This document shows positions 1 through 11,210 of a stretch of 56,697 bases of DNA, in pieces. The notes beneath the pieces are model-generated. The model saw only the letters and a list, made by a program, of their open reading frames with translations. It made no database searches and was not told where the DNA came from. The position numbers and the translations under genes are program-made. The first letter of the stretch is position 1. Every line of letters starts with the position of its first letter. The stretch is from Podaxis mareebaensis (lineage: Eukaryota > Basidiomycota > Agaricomycetes > Agaricales > Agaricaceae): contig JAEUWP010000032.1 in NCBI GenBank assembly GCA_018524725.1, forward strand, positions 1 through 56,697, given 5' to 3'.

Positions 1-2
1 CA

Positions 3-357
3 GGCAGTCCAAGCCCCGGAGAAGTGCAATTTGGTACCCCGGACATTTCATTCGCCCTTGATGGTTCAAAGCTTCAGCGAAGCAGCCGGAGGAACAGTGA
101 CTTCAGCATGTTCTCAATGGATACTGCCCTTAGATCACCGTGAGTTGTCGTGATAGCATCCCCCGACAACGAACTGACCAATGCTCCTTAGCCGTGCCTC
201 TATCATCGAGGAGGACCCACAGGACATTATGTTGTCGATGCAAAACTCCACGTGGGGCGGTACGTGTCATCCGTTGTGTGTTGTAAATTCTGTTGTAATA
301 ATTTTTCTCTCAGACCTCATGCGCAATGCGGCCGAAGAAGACAATGACAGACGGTAG
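3..357 (+). CDS. 3' end of an unrecognised gene (partial)
   Basis: Only the last three exons are inside the window: <3..139, 192..259 and 314..357, ending at TAG. The frame is kept across both GT-AG introns (140..191 and 260..313), giving about 82 C-terminal residues. The tail is rich in serine and arginine, then acidic, and ends with a run of Glu, Asp and Arg. No domain is visible, so no function is assigned. The low-complexity charged tail suggests a soluble or regulatory protein, but this is inference. The next gene runs convergently and ends at 661. Confidence 0.6.
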
Positions 358-660
358 CCTTAACATTGATTTTCCTGCTCAGGTATAGATATTTGTCCCC
401 GCCTACTGTTCATCGCACGCTTCATCGAACGGACATCTTATAGTCTGTAAGACACTCATTTAGACTTAACCACCACTTGTACACCTAACATATACATAAA
501 CGTTTATATAGTGCACATACCCCAGTTAATCATTTACAGAAGCGGGCTTTGTTGGTTTGTCCCAAGGGATAGTCATAGGAGGCGAAAGACGGCGGAACAA
601 CTAGTTGATTAGGGAGACCATGACGCCATTCAACATTCAGTGGTTGAAAGGCAGATATAT
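358..660. other. Convergent intergenic spacer
   Basis: Short spacer between two convergent genes. It is AT-rich around 470-530. I see no ORF or RNA gene, and it presumably holds both 3' UTRs. Confidence 0.5.
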
Positions 661-2672
661 TCATAGGGCCAAAAATTCGCAATAACCGAATTCCCCTTCC
701 GCAACCAAGACCTTGTTGCTACCATTCCCCATGATGTAACTCTTCCTCTTTGTCCCTTTCACAGCTTTCCGTCCCTTGATCATAGAGATCACCTGGCAAG
801 CATCATCAAGAGGACTGCGACGAGATAAGCGAATGATCTTGGGGCGCCGGTCTTCGGGTATCTGTTACATAGGTTCTATTAGTTAATAACTTCCGTGACG
901 AATTTGAAACACACCTTCTGATAGAACGCCTCGACCTGATACATCGGCACATCACATCCCATAAGCCAGTTAGTAGCGAGAGTCCAATTGATGCATGAGA
1001 GCTGCTGTAATCCATCTATCTCTGGTGACACCAAGGGTGATTCGAACAACGAAAACAAGTCCCTCAATGCTACCCTGTAGATGTGCTTGTTTGTCGTCCT
1101 GGAGCTAGGCCAAGCCAGAATGTTCCCTGGCTTATTCACTAAGGAACACATGGGGTTGTTTGCCAGCCAAACCCAATATAGCAGGGATGCCTCACCATTA
1201 TCAGTATTCGAGAGACGGCGGAGTGCATTGGCGCATGTGGAACAGAACCGGGTATAGTTGGTTGCAGTATCGGCACAAAATTCCGGAGTGGACCTTTCAA
1301 CTTGACGTAGGAAGTCTGAAAACGACGCGTGATAGAAGGATAACCGACTGGGGAATCCATTCAATAGCTCGACTTCAAGAACTGAGTGAAGGTTATTGAT
1401 CGCTGCATAGAATGTCGTCAATGAGAACCCGAGGATTGAACAATGAATTAGAAGAGCGTCGTCAATGGAGGCGGTGTTGTAGAATTGAGTGAAGAGCGAC
1501 AATAATGTACTGGGAAGGATATCCTTTGGGATTTGCTTCATGATCAGGATATAAAACTGATCGAGGTTCGACAGAGGTCTCCCATTTACGGAATTGGTAT
1601 TGTTAGTTTTTCCCAATTCCAGCACCAACCGCAGTTTTGCCTCAGGTCCGAGTACACCTGGGCTTCCAGCAACGTATCTGATAACGCTGGCAGCATAGAT
1701 AAACAAGCCTGCAGACAGACAAACAAGCTTGTAGATGTCCTCTTCGGACGGCCAGGCAATGACGGTAGGGAAGTTATACTTCGCCCGGATCATCCTGAAG
1801 CCATCACGAAGGTACGCTTCAATATCTTGGTCTGCGTCGCGGGACACAGGAAGAGTCAGTTGCCAACACATCTCCCTGGCCAGTTTTGACGCAAATGCTG
1901 CGGCAATATGAGGCTCTGGGCGGCTGAAGAATGCCCAGAGGAAAGGGGTGGTCTCCTGATGGATGGACATGGCGATAACCTCGATAATGACGCGCTGAGC
2001 GTCTTCGTCATCACACTCGTCAAGACCATCGATGATGATCGTGGTACCCTCGCCAATCCCATAACCTAGACTATTCAGCTCGCGGAGCGGACCCACGATG
2101 AGCTCTCGGAACTGCACCTCGATAGATTTCTCCAGTACAAGGGGGTCGCGCAGAACTTTGGCGTCAACAAGGTCACGGTAAAGGGGATACTTCACGGCCA
2201 GTTGATAGGCGATCGTCGGTAAGAATCTCGTGGACTTGTTCCACTTGTTGGGTCTGGAGAAGAAAAATGCTGCACCTAGTCCATCCCCCAAACATTCCGC
2301 GCATGACTGTGCCAACGCCGACTTCCCAACCCCAGCGGGTCCTTGTAGCCATAAGATACGAGCTTGGGAGGCCTTCCAGCTACCTGAGGCCCATCCCGTA
2401 ATGTTGCGAATGTGCTCCTCACGGGTACCTGGAAAACATCGCGGTGGATCGCGTGCAGAAGAGTCGTGAATTGCTTCCGGGATCGAAGCTTTTCGCAGTG
2501 CATCAAATCCTGCACCCTCTATGGGGCCCGGCGGTTCATCTTAGCCTCCTTCGGATTGTACATAACACTCACTGATGAACAGCACTTCATTATGGACTTT
2601 TATGTTGACGGATTCATCAATAAACACGCCACCGCCGGTAAGAAAGTTACTACTTTCCTGAAAGAAAGGCAT
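661..2672 (-). CDS. NACHT-domain NTPase (fungal NLR-like), intact
   Basis: Predicted exons, in transcription order, are 2672..2573, 2518..915 and 861..661, giving 634 residues. Both introns (54 and 53 bases) have GT-AG ends. Exon 1 encodes only a 33-residue N-terminus starting MPFFQESSNF. Exon 2 holds a conserved lead-in with an FPGTRE motif (about residue 62), then Walker A GPAGVGKS (93-100), Walker B with IIIDGLDE (194-201) and an FFSRPEP sensor-like motif. NACHT ATPases are signal-transducing switches, and in fungi they belong to NLR-type proteins linked to non-self recognition. No C-terminal WD, ankyrin or TPR repeats are seen; a short C-terminal region of about 200 residues takes their place. 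The third exon was found by matching the spliced tail of the dead copy at 4404..6421, which is a close tandem paralogue in the same orientation. What the protein senses cannot be read from the sequence. Confidence 0.82.
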
Positions 2673-4403
2673 GGAGACGAGGTAGCGTCAGGGTATATGG
2701 ATGCAGCTCCGATGATGAATGTAAAACGTCGAGGAGCACCCAGGATTGAAGCTGAGCGCCTCCATGGGATCACTGCCACTGATAAGGATCAAGCGCGCAC
2801 AGGATAACGTGTAATACTCAGTATTTAACACTCAACATCCTAAAGCGTGAATGCTAGCTGACAACCACCTTTTTTACCTGAGCGGCATAGTCGCTAATCA
2901 ACGGAACCGCCTACCTAAATTCATGGTAATTGTGCCCTCAAGGGCTCGCGTATAGAACGTCATAGAAAGATCCTTCGCGAGTTTCCACGGGGCGGCCCAA
3001 ACCCGCAATCGGTATGCACAAACACCTGCTTAGAACCTGCTGCCCATCCACGGAGAGCCCTCGATCATCAAACCTTCCTCGTCCCCGCTCCCTGAATAAT
3101 GCAAAGCAAGAAGTGAAAAAGGAAACCATTCGGGCGCTGAATTGACCCAAGGTGTTCCTCTATCAAATCAATAGGAGCTAGAGGTGCGTTAATAGCGAAA
3201 TGAAGTATTTGGAATGTAACTTGGCGCACCCGAGAGAACTGGTATATCCATGCCTGAAGGATAAGGGGAGAAGAGACTGAGCTATCAGCACAGCAGCTTT
3301 GAGTACAATCAGAAGGGAAATAACAGCTGGGCGAGTTTGGCCCTGACTACGAATCCTTCGAAGGTAAACATTGAGTATGATGGCGAAAAGCGTTTGGAGT
3401 CATGACTTGTGTGCGATACGAGGCCACGGACCACAGGTCTTCATAAAGATGTCAATTTTGACTAGTTTGAGGAGAATCGTTGGCGCTCACTCTCTGTCTC
3501 GTCAATGTGCTGAGAAGTTTTTAAAGCATGTCCAAAACAAAATTCAACTTGAACAGTCACGCAAGCACACAATGCGACCTTCACACTAGTTCATGATTCA
3601 AGTCTTCCTCCACGTAGTTGTGTCGAAAAAGTTACGGATATCGAGCCTCCTGGGCTTTGAAAATAACGTTCATGGTTCACCCTCCTAGCCATCCTTGCTC
3701 TTCACCGAGTCGGAGAGGATTATCACAATTGCCTTCCAATCAACATGTAGCTGGATTCACGCTACCATCAGCGGCAGCCTCCTTATAGGTAACAGCGTTC
3801 ATCTCTTCCAACGGCAATGGTACGCCAACATGTCTTACCTCGACGTTAGCTTCCACGAACTCGGGCAAGGCCGTTCCAGATGGCCATCCATTAAGGCACC
3901 ATGCAGCCTACGTAGCACATCCTTCACGAATCATGCCTCATTGACATTCCTACTCTAGCATAAGAAACGTTCAACGAAATTGTGAAGAACTCAGCCTATG
4001 AAGACCAATACCTGCATCTATCGTACCACCGGAGCGCACGTGGGTCGATGTGTCTTGTGCCAGATTGAGATATGGGGATCTTGCCTGGCCTCTGTTGGTC
4101 TATGAAACCAGCTGTGTCGACAAGGGAGTGATGTTCAACTGTCCAAGGTTTGAGCGACGTTCATGAAGGTGTCGAGAGACTAGTGCCAATGAGGCTACTG
4201 CTGAAGCCAGCCAATTTGGTCCGTGGAAGTAGCTATCTCCGGTTCCTTTTGTGCAGTGGACAGCACAGCGTAATAGACCGCCAATATAGACTGGTTGTCA
4301 CGCCACTCTAGTCGGAACACAATATATCAATCAACAGGTTACAGCGCAACACATGCGATTAAAAAACAGGCAAGCTTAAATACGACAACAACTCAATAAG
4401 GAG
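2673..4403. other. Intergenic region, no gene recognised
   Basis: This 1.7-kb stretch lies between the NACHT gene and its dead paralogue. Only short unrelated ORFs occur (the longest is about 87 codons at 3695..3958), with no domain or splice continuity. CpG dinucleotides are present at normal density, unlike the tract from about 5 to 8 kb. Confidence 0.5.
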
Positions 4404-6421
4404 CTAAAAATTCGTAGTAGCCTTCCCACTCGCAGCTGTGCACAAGCGAGACCTTTTTCCTGCCAGTTCCAATGACATAATGCTTCTCTTGCAACTCTTT
4501 CACGAATTCCACGAAATCTCCCCGCTTTATCGCAATGATCGCCTGGCGGACAGTGTCAAGAGGACCACGATGGTGTAAACGAATGATTTTGGGACATTGG
4601 TTCCTGGGTATCTATCAGCATTTATTGGTAACCAGATCCCCAACACAATGTTGGAGCACACCTTGTCAAAGAATGCCTCTACCCATTTGGCCGAGGTGAC
4701 CCAACCTTCCTCCCACCCAGCAGCAAGACTCCAATTAAGGCCCAAGAGCCATTGCAGTATGTCTGCATTTGGGCGTATCGGTGGTGATTGCGATGACCAA
4801 AACAGATGTCCAGTTGCTATTCCATAGGCGTGCTTGTTTGTTAACTTGTTTGAAATTTTCGAACCAGGCCATGCTAGGATGTTTGCCGGATCATCTACCA
4901 AGAAATGTAGGTCAGTTGTCCTTCGTTGATTCCAGTAGCGCCCCAGAGTCTCACCATTATTGGTGTCTGACAAACGGCAGAGGGCATCAACACAGGTGGA
5001 ATAAAACCGGTTATAGATATCTGCTGTCTCAACACAGAATTCAGCAGTCAACCTTTCAACATCCTGTAGGAAATCAGAAAATGATGCATGATAGAATGAC
5101 AATCTGACAGGCAACCCATCTGACAACTGGGCCTCCAGAACAGAATGGAGATTGCTGATGGCAGCATAGAATGTTGTTAGCGAGAACCCCAGGATTGAAC
5201 AATTGATGAGGAGATGATCTTCAACTGGAATGACACCGTGAGTCTGAGTGAAGAGCAGCAGTAACATGTAGGGAGGACATCCTTTGGGATTTGTTGCATT
5301 ATGAGCATATAAAATTGATCCAAGTTCGACAGAGGTGTCCTGTCCAAAATCTTACTTTCCTCGGGCTTCCCTAGTGCCAGTATCAACTGTAGCTTTGCCT
5401 CAGGTCCAAGTGTACCTAGACTGCCAGCAATATACCTGATGGTGCTGGCACAGTAGATAAAGAACTGTACTGATTGACTGACAAGCTGATGGATGACCTC
5501 TTCCGATGGCTAGGCAATTGTGGTAGGAAGCTTGTACTTCTCCCTGATCATCCTGAAGCCACCATGAAGATACACTTCTATATCCTGGTCAGCATCATGG
5601 GATACCGAAAGGGTCAATTGCCAGCACACCTTGCTGGCTTGCTCCAACCTGAATGCTGCTGTGATGTAGGGCTCTGGGCAACTGAATAATGCCCATAGGA
5701 AGGGGGTCGTCTGCTGATGAGCAGAAGTAGTGATGACCTCGACAATGATATGTTGGGCATCTTCACCATCACACTCATCAAGACTGTCAATGATGATGAC
5801 AGTGTCATTGCTGATCCCATGACCCTGAGTGCTCAACTCCTGGAGTGTCTCACAAGGAGCTCCTGAAACTGTACCTCAATTGATTCTCCAGTACAAGGGG
5901 ATCATGCAGGATCTTTGTGCCAACAAGGCCACCATAGGCCAGGTATTTCATGGAAAGTTGATAAACAATCATTGGAAAGAATTTCATAGGTTTGTTCCAT
6001 TGGTTGGGTCAGGAGAAGAAAAATGCTGCATCCAGCCTGCCCTCCATGCATTCCACACAGGTCTGTGCAAGTGCAGACTTGCCAACTCCAGCAGGTCCAT
6101 GCAACCACAAGACACAAGCCTGGTGTCCCTTCCAGCTGCACAGGCCCCAGCCAGTGATATCACAAATATAATCTTCATGGATACCTGGAAACCATTGCAG
6201 GGGGTCACATGCAGAAGAGTCATAAATTGCTTCTGGGAGAGAAGCCTTCCTCAATACATCAATCCCAGAACCCTTCTCTGGACATTTTGAGGGATCAGAA
6301 CCAGATTTGTCAGATTGTGAAAGTTATGCTTACTGCTGTTCCCAGGTTCATTGATGATTAAAGGGCCATCAATGAATGTGCCATTGGCTATGAAATCCTT
6401 GCTGCCATGGAACAAAGGCAT
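4404..6421 (-). pseudogene. NACHT-domain pseudogene (tandem paralogue of 661..2672)
   Basis: All three exon blocks of the intact neighbour can be matched. They are an N-terminus starting MPLFHGSKDF at 6421, an intron before the KGSGID segment, Walker A GPAGVGKS, Walker B IIIDSLDE, the FYHASFSDFL segment, and a last exon ending at 4404. The gene is broken. A TGA stands at about 6012 where the intact copy has Arg after FFFS, a TAG replaces a Trp codon near 5512, and there is a one-base frameshift near 5270. Walker A is still perfect, so inactivation came from nonsense and frameshift changes rather than loss of the active site. CpG is normal in the 3' part (4404 to about 5000) and nearly absent in the 5' part next to the mobile-element tract. 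This suggests that methylation-driven decay spread from the right. Confidence 0.85.
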
Positions 6422-8040
6422 GAAAGCAGGGAGGACAGGAACCAGAGTGAGAACTAAACAGCTGGAGGCAGTGTCCCTTGACAGCATCAGCATTGTGACA
6501 CCATCATGAGGCCTTTGGTTGGGCACTTTACCTCACCATCCCATTTTGTTCATCTAGTTTGCAAGCACAGCTCAAAGAATCACACAGCAAGTCAAGAGCT
6601 TTCATGCAGCTGTAGTTATCAGTGATTGAAAGGTATATGTTGTTCACCTTGGTGTTTGCATGAGGTGTGCAGGTTGACTGTGTTATGAGTACTGCACCTT
6701 TTTTTTTTTAAATCAACTTTTAGTGCACTAGACTAACTAATACAAATGGGTGTGCAATAGCAGTCCCATGAGTACTGCACCTGAGGACAAAAGGAAGCAA
6801 GTGCAAATTCTTGTGCAGCATGATGAGTCACAGACATAACACTGTTCAGGCAATCCAATGTTTGAAGTTTGATGCCCACCTGCACAATCCCTGCCTTGTG
6901 CCAAGCCTCCACTACAACATTGTCACTCACAGGTTTTCCAACTCACCCACACCCAACAGAATGATGACATGGTGAGGCAAGGACAAGATGTGCAGTGAGT
7001 AACTCATCTGCATTCTCCCTTTCACCTCACAACCCTGGTTTTTGGAGGCTCCCTAGCCTCCAATCAACTATTCCTGCTTATTCATGTTGTCACTCACCAC
7101 ATATTTATTATTATTATTCCTGCCTTGCCTGTCATGCCTAAGCAATAGAGCTACAATATGCTTATGATGTAAGGGGTGAACATTGTAAAGAAGGAAATAA
7201 AAGGAACAGCCAGTGAATGAATGCATATATCAAATAGAGGATGTCTGTGATGCATCCATTTCTACAACAAAAAGCTCACCTGACAAAATATGTGCCCTCA
7301 AGATGAATGGGGGTAGAATCCCATTGCAAGAAGTTATAAATTCATGGAACCCAGATGCCACCACAGTCAACTACAGATAGCAGTTGAATACATGCCACAA
7401 GGTACCCAAACACCCTTCAAAACAGAAATGAGGTGGACCAAAAATGAAAAGAAAAGTTCAGAAGCAAAGGGAACTGAACAAGTCAGGGTCTGATTTGGTA
7501 AGATAGCAGATGATAGTGGCCTGGCACTTGGAGCCCTACACTACCTTCACTGGCCTTGGCCAATTCCCTGGCTAGTGCATGGGTTGTCTATCAATGTGCA
7601 CTTAGCCTGCTGGAGATCAAGTTTCAGGCAGTTAGTCTACATGTATATTAGCATGTATTCCAGTTTTGAGTACAACAATGCCTGGAGGGGCTGTTTTTTC
7701 TGAGCTCTAAACATTGAATATTCTGCAGAATTTTGTTGTGGATATTTGGGCTCATGGTGGGCTCATTTGAGGTATATCCCAAGTTAGCCTTCCACTATAC
7801 TGCATCAGATTGCACTGGGCAACTCAAGGACTGATCCTTCTGTACATGCATAGATATAAAGCCAGCCCAAACTACTTGCTTTCTGACTCATATTCCTCTC
7901 ATTGGGCTCAGTGGTACTGATACACTATGACTACACTTTTGTTACCTATTAGAAAATGATGCCTGAATTTTATGAAACCTGCCTGCTCAGTAATAGTACA
8001 CTTGTTATTTTCACATAATTATTTTTTATACTTTATAATG
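6422..8040. other. CpG-depleted, gene-free tract
   Basis: Almost no CG dinucleotides occur between about 5760 and 8040, while TG and CA are abundant. CpG returns abruptly at 8041. No ORF with recognisable content is present. The base pattern is that of methylated repeat DNA after cytosine deamination. The tract contains one short LINE insertion (6685..6781). The rest is probably old mobile-element or silenced flank sequence too decayed to name. Confidence 0.6.
6685..6781 (-). mobile_element. 5'-truncated LINE scrap with 14-bp target duplication
   Basis: A perfect direct repeat, atgagtactgcacc, stands at 6685..6698 and 6768..6781. Between them is 69 bp that starts with a T-run (a poly(A) tail on the minus strand) followed by aaatcaac and later caaatgggtgtg. 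The same order is found at the 3' end of the large LINE at 43514. This is therefore a copy of the same LINE family that kept only its last 60 or so bases, a classic outcome of aborted target-primed reverse transcription. The intact duplication argues for a fairly recent insertion. Confidence 0.85.
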
Positions 8041-11000
8041 ACTCGAACTCAACTAGCAGTTACATGAAGGGGTAGCCCGTGAATGTGGGGGGTCCAGTAT
8101 ATTCAGCTTATACAGGCCATTCAGGGGTTGGTGCAGGAAGGCAGCGGTTCAGCATCATGCTTACCGACTGCCGGAGCAAACAACGGGCACGGTCCCATTA
8201 TCAGCCATCATATCTTCTGCGCTTGTTCGGATCCCTTCGCTTCCGAACTTTTCTTTTCGATTCTGGTATATACCCAAATGAAAACGACCGAATGCACGAT
8301 TGCGATCCCACTTGACTGGATTCTGACTCGGTCTCGTCGGAGATCTCAGGGCGAGCGGGTAGGGGACGAAAGAACTTGTGGGCGAATGCCATAAATTGCC
8401 TTGTTAAATTAGGCGACTGCGTTTGGCTGAGGGGGGCACCAGTTTGTGCGATAGTTCCAGTAGTCTTCCAGTTGTCCGCTCATTCCATATGTCGGATCTG
8501 GAGTGTTACCCGTAGTCATGGATGAAGAGCTACACTCCGTGCTATATGGGAACACTCATTTTGGGAGAGCACGGACATAACTCCCTGGACTAGGAGCCGA
8601 GTCTAAGAGTTCATCCGGGTCCTTTCTCTGACTATATATGTTCGAAGACCAAGGAGTCTTACTCAGATGAACTCCGTGAGACCCGAGGCTTGGCTGCCTC
8701 TTCTGGCTGTCCTGAAGGATACGATCAAGTCGTTGAACCGCGTCCCAACCCACAAGTTTCAACACGTCGAAACCATGAGATACGATATATTTAACCGAGT
8801 TACATACCAACATCTGGTCATTAACACGAACACGGACGCGTCTTAATCCACTTTTCCAAATGGGTCAAGACACGCCCAGCACAACATCGGTGCTTAACAA
8901 CATCCGCGTCGATTATGGCACGGTTGGGCCTTCCCTTTCCCAGAGGCATCTATTTGACGATACATATTTCCAAATCGCCCTCGATGCGCTTCAACGAGTC
9001 CACAAGGTAAAAGTGTTAGGCGGCGTCAGACGCCACCCATATCCATTAAGCACCCCCCGTTCTCAGAGTGCTGGGAGATGGATTAAGCCTGACGAATTGA
9101 TTGCCATCTGCGTGCGCTTTGCCATATCTTGGCAGAAGAATAGTCCTATTAAGTCCGGGGTTCCTCACCAGAAAGGATATTGATTAAGCAAAACTCGCTT
9201 TGGTAAGGAACCAAAGACTAGAAAGGTTGTAAGATAATCGGGGTCAGATTAATGATATGAGCTATGAAAGACGCTAGATCCAGCCATCTCGTTCATTCTA
9301 GTCAAACCCGTAGTGGCGTGGAGCTCAGGCACTCGGAGAGGTGGGCCGACGTGACGCTGAAATTTAGGCAGAACGTTAAAATCCGAGCAGGTCGTAGCTG
9401 CGGAATTGTGTAGACAGTCAGTGTGGTCCAAAGTCGGGAACGATCGCCGGGACCCGAGCGCTGACAGATAACCAGGTTCCATGTTCAGGCTCCATTTTTG
9501 TAGCTCCCTGGTCAGTCAAGTGGTCGACGGAGATGACAATGCGTAATACGGTGTCACCTCAGCCTTGAGCTGGATGGCTATTGGCACACATGGGACTCAT
9601 GATGAATTTCCAAGGACTGATAGACATGACACCCGAGTCCGGGCGACGCTCCGCAAGTACAAAGACACTAAAACCGCAGAGTAGTTGGATTTCCAGGACA
9701 TGGGTCCATCCTGAATGTAAAGAGTAAACATGTTCCTGAAACAATAGGAACTTACCCCCAGATGCTAAAACCGGAGGAGATATCACCGTACGTTCACAGC
9801 TGTTCACAGGGCATTTGATAAATACCAAATACATCCTCTCTCGAAAGAACCAACCCGGAGGATGTTGAGGTACGAAGTCACCTACCAGGATAATCTGCCG
9901 TGGGGTATTTATAGATTGGTGATCCATTGGGGCAACGGGCCGCGCGGGAAAATTCATCAAGCGCCAATAAAGTGAGCCCGTGATCTACGCATATCCCATT
10001 GCCAGCAGGAATTGAGGAGTATTGCTATGCAGCCAAGAGGGTCGAGATGCACAACGACCATATCAGCCAGTATTCGATCTCAGGCACGGGAACCCGATCT
10101 TATCTCGAACTGGATACGCAAGAACTTCTTCTCATGTAAGCACCATCCACGAATAAGAAGCGGGGCCATTGGGAGGGAGGAAGTTGACGAGTGGGAGTTT
10201 GGTTCCTGGGTCTGACCAACATTCTAAGAAGGCAACTGATCATGGGTTGTGCAAGATCGCATGGCAATCCTGGAGCGACTCCGTGAGCAGTGATCAAGAA
10301 ATAGCTTTTGACAAAGCGGATGGGCGCAGCGCAAAAACGGGACGCAGGGAAGTCTCAGGTGCGCCAAACAAGTAATGTAACATGCGCTGAGAAGAATGAT
10401 AAAGGACTCACCTCAGGTATCTCCTGATAATCATCCAAAGGAGTTCACAATCACCACGAGTCCTGCAGCCTTGCGCCATCTGGACTCGGAGGTTACTCAC
10501 AAGATGTGGAGATGCCAGGAAATCTACTAAAGAAGAGCTCTGTAACGGTGACATCACGAAAAAGAAGATCGGTGGTCAATGGCAAACGAATCTTCAGTCT
10601 TCTTAACATGCGCGCGCCTGGTCAGGTGTACATGTTTATCCTCGACTAGTTCCGTGAGGCGACCCGCCGGCCACACGTCCAAAAAGCCACCGGACGCGTA
10701 ACCCACAGTTGCTTAATTTTCCCTGGTCCAAAGCTATTTTGTCAGCCGACAAAGTCTAGGGGGCTGAAGTCGGTCGCAAATGTCCTCCAGCACGCTTGGA
10801 GAGGCTGGAGCATGCGGAACGCCGTTTCATGTGCGTGTACAAGTCAGGCCGGCCGGAGGGGAGGATGGTGCAAAAAGGGAACCGCGGGCTGATGGGGTTG
10901 GAAGCCAACGGCGAAAAAGTGAGAGAGATCTCGGATGTAAGCAAGGACCGACTTGTGTGTACGTGTTTGGCATGTGACCGCCAGCACAGGGCGATCTGGC

Positions 11001-11210
11001 TTTTGGGTAGGTGATGAGACGATGGTTGGTGATGGACCAACGAGAGTGATACAACGGTAGCATTCATTCTACAAGGAACATCATGCTCCAAACGTACAAC
11101 CGCTTGTCAGGTCTTTCCGTTGCAACCGTCCATTACCCCTCGGCTTATAGCTCTTGCGTGTGGCCCCCTTAAAAATCCCACCTCTATTCACCTAAGTCTC
11201 GTCTGTTTCT
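8041..11210. other. 3.2-kb region without a recognised gene
   Basis: CpG content is normal. Several ORFs of 60-133 codons exist (for example 8860..9183 on + and 9559..9960 on -). None shows a domain, a plausible splice chain or compositional support. The last few hundred bases before 11211 should contain the P450 promoter. A small unrecognised gene cannot be excluded. Confidence 0.4.

Noticed and set aside
2519..2572. A 33-base intron ending at 2540 in the NACHT gene
   Set aside because: It keeps the frame, but a 54-base intron ending at 2519 also does, has normal length, and gives a better match (KGAGFD/KGSGID) with the paralogue.
9559..9960. A 133-codon minus-strand ORF
   Set aside because: No domain, no splice partners and no compositional support; a chance ORF of this length is plausible in 50% GC DNA.
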